Shown piece by piece: positions 54,948-64,000 of a DNA stretch of 64,000 bases. This stretch comes from Proteinivorax tanatarense (GTDB lineage Bacteria > Bacillota > Proteinivoracia > Proteinivoracales > Proteinivoracaceae), in NCBI RefSeq assembly GCF_040267685.1, contig NZ_CP158367.1, positions 1,860,001-1,924,000 of the forward strand, written 5' to 3'. The notes beneath the pieces were generated by a model. The model ran no database searches. It was not told the origin of the DNA and saw only the letters and a list, made by a program, of their open reading frames with translations. Every line of letters begins with the position of its first letter. Positions within the stretch are counted from its first letter, which is position 1. Both the position numbers and the translations under genes were made by a program.

Positions 54948-54990
54948 AAAAAAGTCCCAGTCCTCACCAAAGTGTGAGGTCGGGACTTAA
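54948..54990. terminator. Terminator between the DUF4236-TPR and DUF456 genes
   Basis: AAGTCCC with GGGACTT plus TCCTCAC with GTGAGG (54952-54967 with 54974-54988), a run of T on the minus strand. It touches the DUF456 stop codon. Confidence 0.75.
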
Positions 54991-55484
54991 TTTATGAAAA
55001 AAAATATTAAATTATAAATTGCGGTAATAACAAATAAAATCCAAACAATTAGCTTGGCAGCAACTGTGGTTACATATCCTAGCAAAGATCCTAAAGCTAT
55101 ATTAGCAGCTTTTTTCCAGTGATATCCATGTATGAGCTCTCCTATAAAAGCACCAGCAAAGCAACCTATCAGCATACCTGGCAAATTAAATACTATAAAT
55201 CCTATAACCATCCCTAAAATATTGCCAATTAGCCCAGCTCTAGATCCTCCTTTAAGCTTTACACCTACAGTTGACGCTAGATAATCAAACACAAAAACAA
55301 AAAGGCTTAAAATAGACAAAACTACAAAAATTCCTGTTGAAACTTCAAAGATCTCCCACCACCAAAAATCTAAAGCCAGTAATAGCCACAGCAACTGTAA
55401 AGATGGAATTCCAGGAATAAAAATACCCACCATAGCAACGGCCAGGGCAGCTAACACAGCTATAACAATTAATATGGCCCCCAT
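54987..55484 (-). CDS. DUF456 family membrane protein
   Basis: 165 residues from the ATG at 55484 (GGGGAGGAG seven bases upstream). About four to five membrane segments with glycine-rich turns: GIFIPGIPSLQLLWLLLAL, SRAGLIGNILGMVIGF and GCFAGAFIGELI. DUF456/YqgC-like. Function unknown. Follows the flavodoxin gene by 22 bp. Confidence 0.85.
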   Translation of the reverse strand: MGAILIVIAVLAALAVAMVGIFIPGIPSLQLLWLLLALDFWWWEIFEVSTGIFVVLSILSLFVFVFDYLASTVGVKLKGGSRAGLIGNILGMVIGFIVFNLPGMLIGCFAGAFIGELIHGYHWKKAANIALGSLLGYVTTVAAKLIVWILFVITAIYNLIFFFIN

Positions 55485-55506
55485 ATTAACTCCTCCCCAC
55501 AATTAT

Positions 55507-56007
55507 TTATAAGTTTATCAGTTGCTGCAACTCTTTAGCCCAATTAACAATTAGCTGTTGGTTTTCATCTTTATCCTTAGTTGCTGGCTCAAAAAAGTCT
55601 GTCTGAGAAGTCACTTTGTTTCCATCTAAAACACGAGCTAAATTTTTAAGAGTTTTTCCAACTTGCCCACCATGGCAACAAAACATTGCAATATTTTTGT
55701 CTTTTATTTTATTTTCTTTTAGAAAAGTTCTTATGGGAGGAGAGTATGTCCAAGCCCAAACTGGGGTGCCTATTATTATGTTAGAGTAATCATCCACACT
55801 AACATTTATAGACTGTATTTGAGGCTCTTTACCCATAAAAACTTGTGTTCCTCCCCAAAAATACCTTTTAAACTTACCACCAGTAATTTCTTTAACTGGC
55901 TCTATTCTAACAACGTCCACTTCACCATCTAAGTTATCTGCTAAGGTCTCTGCAACCAACTTACAGTTTCCATCCAAAGAGTAGTAAACAACTAATGTTT
56001 TATTCAT
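55507..56007 (-). CDS. Flavodoxin family protein
   Basis: 166 residues. The phosphate-binding loop is VVYYSLDGNCKLVAETL and the isoalloxazine-binding loop GTPVWAWTYSPPIRTFL lies near 80. IAMFCCHGGQVGKTLKNLARVL follows. An FMN electron carrier, maybe for pyruvate oxidation (PFOR in this window). Overlap-free, in tight operon with the metallophosphoesterase and DUF456. Confidence 0.9.
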   Translation of the reverse strand: MNKTLVVYYSLDGNCKLVAETLADNLDGEVDVVRIEPVKEITGGKFKRYFWGGTQVFMGKEPQIQSINVSVDDYSNIIIGTPVWAWTYSPPIRTFLKENKIKDKNIAMFCCHGGQVGKTLKNLARVLDGNKVTSQTDFFEPATKDKDENQQLIVNWAKELQQLINL

Positions 56008-57183
56008 TTAACTCTCCCCTTTATCCTCTAGATTTAATGTTATTTGGACTATCTCTGCTTTATGTCCAGTTCTAATAGGTGGCCCCCACGTTCCTGCCCC
56101 TGAGGTAACAATACTGGTAAACTCCCCTTTTTTTCGTAACCCCCAATGATTTTCAAAAAATAGGGAGGTAAAAAAGTTGTTAGGAAACAGCTGCCCTCTA
56201 TGAGTATGACCAGAAAGCTGCAAATCCACACCTATTTTTCTAGCTTCCTCTAATTTAGTAGGCTGGTGAGTCAATAATATAACAGGATTATCAAAATTTA
56301 TATCATTCATCCAAGATTTTAAAGGCTTTTGAGCATGACCACAGTACCTTGCACCCGTTGGATCTATTCTACCAGCAATAATCAAACCATCCATAATATT
56401 CACATGCTCATCAACTAAAACTTTTATATTTGCTCGTTGAAGACTATCTATTATTTTAGCGTGACCTCCTCCAAAATAATCATGGTTTCCCAAAACAGCA
56501 TAGATCCCTATTTTAGCAGATAATTTAGCAAAAGTTTTCTCCATCTTTTGCTGAATAAAAGGACGAACATCTTCATCAACCACATCACCTAATATAGTTA
56601 TTATATCAGGCTCTAAACCGTTAATTTCATCTACAAATTTTTGTAACATATTATTGTCCACAATTGTCCCTAGATGAAGGTCTGAAATTACTACTATATT
56701 AATTTTATCATACTTTGAAAGGCTTTTAGAAATATTTACATTATATCTATTAATTTCAATCTGACTAGCATTTTTATAGCCTCGCACTATTAATAAAGAC
56801 ATAAAAGTCAAAAATAAAATTCCAAACCAAAGCAAAAATACCTCATTATCCCAAAGAGAAAAGTTTGGTTTAAAAATCCTTGTCACTAATATTGCTAAAT
56901 CAATAATTATAAAACTAATTAAAAAGTAAAATAACAACGCTAACCAATATGCCCCCACTATTTTTGCCCTTCTAATGGTTATTGATGGGAATAACTGGTT
57001 AAAAACTCTAGAAATTATATATGTATAGACCACTATCCAAAAGAACATCCAATAAAGAACTGGCTCTAAAAAAGGAAGCAATGTATTAACAAATGCCCCC
57101 AATCTAAGACCGACATAAAGGTTAATTACAGTATAAACTGCTATAAAAACAACTACTATTATAGAAAAGATTATCTTCCTCAT
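56008..57183 (-). CDS. Membrane-anchored metallophosphoesterase
   Basis: 391 residues from the ATG at 57183 (GAGGG eight bases upstream; the frame extends to 57264). Four N-terminal membrane segments (about 5-145), then a calcineurin-like domain: VISDLHLGT (near 168), ILGDVVDED, VLGNHDYFGGG, LLTHQP and LSGHTHRGQLFP, then a final SGAGTWGPPIRTG. Resembles YkuE-type enzymes, which remove lipid pyrophosphate or act on UDP-diacylglucosamine-type substrates. The substrate is uncertain. Confidence 0.87.
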   Translation of the reverse strand: MRKIIFSIIVVVFIAVYTVINLYVGLRLGAFVNTLLPFLEPVLYWMFFWIVVYTYIISRVFNQLFPSITIRRAKIVGAYWLALLFYFLISFIIIDLAILVTRIFKPNFSLWDNEVFLLWFGILFLTFMSLLIVRGYKNASQIEINRYNVNISKSLSKYDKINIVVISDLHLGTIVDNNMLQKFVDEINGLEPDIITILGDVVDEDVRPFIQQKMEKTFAKLSAKIGIYAVLGNHDYFGGGHAKIIDSLQRANIKVLVDEHVNIMDGLIIAGRIDPTGARYCGHAQKPLKSWMNDINFDNPVILLTHQPTKLEEARKIGVDLQLSGHTHRGQLFPNNFFTSLFFENHWGLRKKGEFTSIVTSGAGTWGPPIRTGHKAEIVQITLNLEDKGES

Positions 57184-57376
57184 TTGATAACCCTCACCCC
57201 CAAATAACAAAATAATAACCCCTACTATACTGCTTTCCAGTAAAGAAGGAGTAAAAATAAGCAAAACTCATTTTATCCAACAACTATATTCTATACAATT
57301 TTACACAATTTATCTATATATTTTTCAAAAGTTAACACCTACCGTCTTATCCTTCTATTTGCTTTTTTTCTAGATG

Positions 57377-57520
57377 TCATTTTTGTTTTAACTGAATATT
57401 TTGAGATCCAATATTATATATAATAATTTTTTGAGCAACACTAAACCCAACTACAGTGCCTATAGTAGCTGGTACAGCTAGGTGTAGCCCCACCAATTCA
57501 ACCAAGCGATTAACAACCAT
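57377..57520 (-). pseudogene. Remnant of a second ClC chloride channel gene (C-terminus)
   Basis: On the minus strand an open 47-codon piece aligns with the end of the intact ClC at 57668-58951: LVELVGLHLAVPATIGTVVGFSVAQKIIIYNI versus LVEMVGLQLGVPATIGSVMGYAVAQSSVIYNI. No further homology is seen before or after it. It lies in the 480-bp gap between the metallophosphoesterase and ClC genes. The rest of this gap has no gene. Confidence 0.8.
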
Positions 57521-57624
57521 TTTACTACACTAAAGCTAATAAGTTGATTCATATCCCCCAGCCTCTCATTAAAGCAAACTATAATTTAATTATAATACAA
57601 TATCACATAATCAACAAACAAATT

Positions 57625-57670
57625 TAAAGACCCATCCTTAACTTTCGTTTTAGTTAAGGATGGGTCTTTA
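57625..57670 (-). terminator. ClC terminator containing the stop codon
   Basis: A 19-bp perfect stem (57625-57643 with 57652-57670), loop TTCGTTTT, with U following on the minus strand. The ClC TAA lies at 57668-57670. Confidence 0.85.
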
Positions 57671-58951
57671 ATGTTCCTGTAAGTTTCTATCACTTTTCCT
57701 AATTGCTTTATTCTTTTTAAATTCTGCTCCCTCTCTGGAGGAAATATTATAAATCACTGAACTTTGAGCGACTGCATATCCCATTACGCTACCTATAGTA
57801 GCTGGAACTCCCAATTGAAGCCCCACCATTTCTACCAACATTATTGCAGCAGCAATGGGTACATTTGCTATCCCAGACAAAGAGGCTGCCATACCAGCTA
57901 TAACTAATGAAGCAGACAAGCCAGGATCTCCTACTGCGACAAAGCCTGAAACTATATTTCCACATACAGCACCGATAAATAAAGCTGGAATAACTAGTCC
58001 CCCACTACCTCCAGAAGACACTGTAAAAGACGTTGCTAACATTTTAGCAAACAATATTAATATCAAAGCTGTTATAGAAACCTTGTAATCTATCAAATAC
58101 TGAATAATAGAAGTTCCTGTTCCTGCAGCTTCTGAAACAAAGAAAATTACTAAACCTGTCATTATACCACCCAAAATAGGATGAAGCTTAGGCATAGGAA
58201 GGTTTTGAAATACCTTACCTGTAATGCTAAAAATTTTCATAAAAATTAACGAAGCTATACCTGATAAAAAACCAACTAACACAAAAAAAGGGACATTTTC
58301 AACACTTGGCAGAAAATCTGGAATGAGAAATAAGGGCTCTCCACTTTTAACCATTGCAAAAATAACAAATCCAAATGTAGAAGATAAAATAGCAGGAAAC
58401 AAATCGTAATACGGAAGTGAGGACTTATATAGAATTTCAACCACAAATATTCCCCCACCTAAAGGAGAACGAAATATGGCACCAACAGCTCCTGCAGCTC
58501 CACAGATAGTTAGTTTTCTATGATCATCTTTGGTCAAATGCTTCTTCAAAATTGGTATTTTTCTAACTAAATTATCTAAGCACCCTCCTATGACCAACAT
58601 AGGCCCTTCAACCCCACCACTCCCTTGAAACCCTAAGGTGGTAGCTGTAGCAAGCACCTTACTAAACAAGGTTTTTGTTTTAAACTGATATTCTTTTCTT
58701 TTATTTACCGCTAATAAATATTTATCTGTTCCAAATCCAGCCGCTTCGTCATCCCATAAGTAAATAAGGGAAAGTAAGCAGCCTCCAAATATAGGAGCTA
58801 ACCAAATTGGAAACACCCCTCCTACACTCTCCATCAAATCAATACTGCTTCTCAAAACATAAGCTGAAAGGCCGCCACCAACCCCCATAAGAGTAGCTAT
58901 AGTTAGCCATTTAACCATGTATCCACTTATAAACTGAAACTTTTTAGGCAT
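57668..58951 (-). CDS. ClC family chloride channel or transporter
   Basis: 427 residues with 10 or more membrane segments. Selectivity motifs are seen as GSGGVEGPM (near 115-123, for GSGIP-like G-S-G), GAAGAVGAIFRSPLGG (GxFxP region, near 155) and GGSGGLVIPALFIGA (near 315). The gating glutamate position reads GVEGP, so it may be an exchanger. No CBS domains. Length as usual for short bacterial forms. A remnant of another ClC follows. Confidence 0.9.
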   Translation of the reverse strand: MPKKFQFISGYMVKWLTIATLMGVGGGLSAYVLRSSIDLMESVGGVFPIWLAPIFGGCLLSLIYLWDDEAAGFGTDKYLLAVNKRKEYQFKTKTLFSKVLATATTLGFQGSGGVEGPMLVIGGCLDNLVRKIPILKKHLTKDDHRKLTICGAAGAVGAIFRSPLGGGIFVVEILYKSSLPYYDLFPAILSSTFGFVIFAMVKSGEPLFLIPDFLPSVENVPFFVLVGFLSGIASLIFMKIFSITGKVFQNLPMPKLHPILGGIMTGLVIFFVSEAAGTGTSIIQYLIDYKVSITALILILFAKMLATSFTVSSGGSGGLVIPALFIGAVCGNIVSGFVAVGDPGLSASLVIAGMAASLSGIANVPIAAAIMLVEMVGLQLGVPATIGSVMGYAVAQSSVIYNISSREGAEFKKNKAIRKSDRNLQEH

Positions 58952-59100
58952 GTCATCAAATCCTTTTTATATTAAATGAAATCTAATATTAACATTCCTT
59001 TAAATCAAGGTCAATAACCTATACTTTTTTCGAAAAAGTAAGATTTTAAATTAAATAACTAAAAAAACATTACTTTTATTTTGGAAAAACTATAAAATAG

Positions 59101-59279
59101 CTTGGTCAAAGATAAAACTTTAATTATTTTGCTAATGGGTTACTTAACAATGCTCAATTTTAAAATGAGGACACTTTAACCTTTACCAAGAGGAGCAATA
59201 AACCCGGCATCATATCTAATTTCAAGTCCAACTCTTAATCCCAGCAGAATGAGCAAGTATCGACGTTTTCGTGGCTAAT
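59101..59279. repeat. Solo decayed copy of the 303-bp repeat
   Basis: Similarity starts at CTTGGTC (59101), runs through a diverged spacer with TTAACCTTTACC and a first-arm relic (AAACCCGGCAT), then through CCCAGCAGAATGAGCA to CGACGTTTTCGTGGCTAAT (59261-59279), which is exact. It ends at the same point as the eighth unit of the array. The right arms of the inverted repeats are missing. It lies between the MCP terminator and the ClC start. Confidence 0.88.
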
Positions 59280-59339
59280 TAATGCTTTGTCCCAAGTCAA
59301 CAGCGCCAAGTTAAGCACACGTTCAGGCGCACCTAAAAA

Positions 59340-59381
59340 AACCTACTGAACCAAAAAATAAAATTTTTGGTTCAGTAGGTT
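59340..59381 (-). terminator. Intrinsic terminator of the chemoreceptor gene
   Basis: An 18-bp perfect stem (59340-59357 with 59364-59381) followed by seven U on the minus strand, 28 bp after the MCP stop. Confidence 0.9.
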
Positions 59382-59408
59382 AAATTACCTAACACAATTA
59401 ACTTATAA

Positions 59409-61232
59409 TTACACTTTAAATCGTCCCACTGATTTCTTAAGATCAGCAGCCAGCTCCGCCAACTGCTTGCTACTTATTTTAATTTCTTCCATAGATGCAG
59501 CTTGCTCCTCTGTAGCTCCAGATATGCTTTCCATTTCTTCTGCTACTTTTTCACTAGAATTTTTAACTTCGTTGATTGAGTTTTGAACCTCAATAGTACC
59601 ACTGTCCAGCTGCCTGGCCATATCTGCTGTAGTCTCTATTTCTTTACTAACCTTATCAATTATAGCTGTTATATGGGCAAATGATTGATTGGCCATCTTT
59701 ATGGTCTCCATACCGGCATCCACATCAGCTTTATTCTCGTTAATTTTTTCTACGGTACTGCTAACATTATTTTTATTATCATCCACTATATTAGTAATCT
59801 TTTCTATAGCTTCTTTAGACTCCTCTGCTAGCACCCGCACCTCTTCTGCAACAACTCCAAAACCTTTTCCAGCTTCTCCAGCCCTGGCTGCTTCAATTGA
59901 TGCATTAAGAGCTAAGAGGTTAATTTGGTTGGAAATACTTTGTATCACATCCACTACTTCTGTTATTTGATCAGAGCTTGACTCAACTAAGTTAAGAGAC
60001 TCTACCATTTTTCCCACTGAGCTGTTTATATTATTCATCTGATCATTAACTTTTGATATATTATCTGCACCTTCCATAGAGCTATTTTTCATCTCAGTGT
60101 TTAAACTAGCTATTTGATTTGCAGCTTTACTTAAATCATGGATAGATTCCACCATACTATTCATAGTATAAACTGCAGTATTCACCGCCTTTAGCTGGCT
60201 TTCTGCATCGCCGTTAACCTGCTCAGCAGAAGATGACACCTGGTTATTTGCTTTGCTGACTTCTTCTGCTCCACTATAAAGCTCAGTAGAACTTTCTGAT
60301 AGCGATTCGGATTTTTGTAATATTTCCTTAAGCATCACAGATATAGAAGAAATTATGCTGTCAACACTCCTGGCTACGTCGCCAACCTCATCTTTCCTCT
60401 TTAAAGTTTTATCATCAAGCTTATTTGTGAAATCACCACTGGCCAACTGTTTTGAGTTAGTTACCACTATGCGCAATGGTTTGGTAATAGTTTTTGATAA
60501 AACGAAGGCTGCTACAACACCTACTATTATCGCTACTATAAAGTATCTAGCTAAAAACCTTCTTAACACAGAAATAATATGTAGAAAATCCCTTTCTAGC
60601 TCGGCATACATATTTTCAATTGAATCTAGGTCATTATCACTAATAAATTCTGCACTTAATCCTGCTTCTTGTATTTCAATAATAAGTTCAGTAATACTTA
60701 AACCACCTAAATCTCCTAACAACTCATAACCATTAACTTCTCCAATTAACATTCCCACCACTTGTCCATCTTCCATTATGGGAGTTGACATTAGAACCTG
60801 AGCATTCTCTTTTTGAAAACTAGTTTGTGATATAACATTTTCCCCCGTAATACCAGCTAAAAAAATCTCTTCATCTGATAAATCTTTTTCTCTACCGTCC
60901 ACAAAAATAGCATTGCCCTCTTGATCTACAACAGCAAAACTAGTAAAACCACTGACATACCTTTTTTCATTTAACTTATTTTCCCACTCTTCCTCTTCGA
61001 TTGCTATTTTACTTGCGATGCCTTCTAAAAGCTCAAACTGTTCATTAACCTTGATTTCAAGAAGCTCATTTAAATCTTCAGTTCGATTAGCCGCAATGTT
61101 TTCCACTTCAGAAGCTAAAAAACTCCCGGTCACTCTCACTGTTAAATAACCTAGCACTGCGGTTACTAACAAAATAACTACTATAAACGAAATTGCCATT
61201 TTTAGTCCTAAAGTAACTTTAAATTCTCTCAT
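59409..61232 (-). CDS. Methyl-accepting chemotaxis protein
   Basis: 607 residues from the ATG at 61232 (AAGGAG eight bases upstream; an ATG at 61238 is too close to it). TM1 (about 10-32), an extracellular sensor of about 180 residues (single-CACHE-like, [29 protein letters not shown]), TM2 (about 228-248), HAMP (about 250-300), and a long coiled signaling domain with the hairpin tip [49 protein letters not shown]. Links to the flagellar or other motility machinery, which is not in this window. Confidence 0.95.
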   Translation of the reverse strand: MREFKVTLGLKMAISFIVVILLVTAVLGYLTVRVTGSFLASEVENIAANRTEDLNELLEIKVNEQFELLEGIASKIAIEEEEWENKLNEKRYVSGFTSFAVVDQEGNAIFVDGREKDLSDEEIFLAGITGENVISQTSFQKENAQVLMSTPIMEDGQVVGMLIGEVNGYELLGDLGGLSITELIIEIQEAGLSAEFISDNDLDSIENMYAELERDFLHIISVLRRFLARYFIVAIIVGVVAAFVLSKTITKPLRIVVTNSKQLASGDFTNKLDDKTLKRKDEVGDVARSVDSIISSISVMLKEILQKSESLSESSTELYSGAEEVSKANNQVSSSAEQVNGDAESQLKAVNTAVYTMNSMVESIHDLSKAANQIASLNTEMKNSSMEGADNISKVNDQMNNINSSVGKMVESLNLVESSSDQITEVVDVIQSISNQINLLALNASIEAARAGEAGKGFGVVAEEVRVLAEESKEAIEKITNIVDDNKNNVSSTVEKINENKADVDAGMETIKMANQSFAHITAIIDKVSKEIETTADMARQLDSGTIEVQNSINEVKNSSEKVAEEMESISGATEEQAASMEEIKISSKQLAELAADLKKSVGRFKV

Positions 61233-61373
61233 ATCCATAACTCCTTATCTGTTAGTTGTCATACAACATAAATTCGACATTTTTTTTATTTTACCTTTTT
61301 TATGTTTTTAATTTCTATTTTAAATATCTTTTAATGTTGTTGAGCACAATAATGCTAACAGTAATTTCTATAA

Positions 61374-64000
<2,627 letters not shown>

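Noticed and set aside
61340-61365. Rex-type redox operator before nifJ
   Set aside because: TTGT and ACAA arms are only 4 bp and the centre does not match the Rex consensus.

Overview
The window looks like chromosomal DNA of a low-GC, endospore-forming, anaerobic Firmicute of the class Clostridia. Evidence: AT-rich DNA with strong AGGAGG-type ribosome sites and many GTG/TTG starts, glutamate fermentation by the methylaspartate route, a pyruvate:ferredoxin oxidoreductase, spore genes (CotF-like coat proteins, GerMN proteins, a spore photoproduct lyase relative) and Firmicute-type Pho control. The exact genus cannot be read from the sequence. Nearly all genes lie on the minus strand.

Positions 1-16000 (minus strand): trigger factor (3' end outside the window), a six-gene tRNA operon with a clear promoter and terminator, then genes transcribed from about 15.9 kb toward 2 kb: marR, UPF0316, murI, glmS, glmL, glmE, mal, gerM-like, AtuA-like, DUF4387, class I fumarase/mesaconase alpha and beta, a P-loop/AlaRS-SAD protein, rph, rdgB, yfcE. 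This is the Bacillus-type racE-ysmB-gerM-rph-ysnA-ysnB neighbourhood with a glutamate-fermentation pathway inserted in it. Glutamate racemase, B12-dependent glutamate mutase, methylaspartate ammonia-lyase and the hydratase would carry D/L-glutamate to mesaconate and citramalate. No citramalate lyase is present here.

Positions 16000-21600: an orphan cytoplasmic histidine kinase behind a sigma-H-like promoter, then about 2.2 kb of non-coding DNA made of seven ~303-bp tandem units, each with three nested inverted repeats, plus a truncated eighth. The array lies between terminators and converges with a gene for a 599-residue protein that joins two RNAP alpha-CTD-like modules, a sigma region 4-like HTH and two HARE-HTH modules. 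A decayed solo copy of the repeat sits at 59.1-59.3 kb. Array plus neighbouring protein is the best candidate here for something undescribed.

Positions 21800-39300: queG; pstS-pstC-pstA-pstB-phoU with a four-repeat PhoP box before pstS; cheB-phoP-phoR; an FMN-binding lipoprotein, a 54-residue membrane protein, a ZIP transporter, pmbA-tldD, yaaR-like, a GNAT enzyme, two glutamine-rich coat proteins under a sporulation-type promoter, and a tandem HD-GYP gene broken by a one-base frameshift.

Positions 39300-64000: thiI-nifS, an orphan solute-binding protein, an L,D-transpeptidase, an Hsp20, a radical SAM SPL-like protein, a second GerMN protein, a hexapeptide acyltransferase, a two-component pair whose regulator has an in-frame stop codon, a LysO-like exporter, a thiamine-binding protein, copA behind a promoter containing a CsoR-like operator, a DUF4236-TPR protein, DUF456, flavodoxin, a membrane metallophosphoesterase, a ClC channel beside the remnant of a second ClC gene, a chemoreceptor, and the 5' part of nifJ. 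Many genes end inside their own terminator hairpin.
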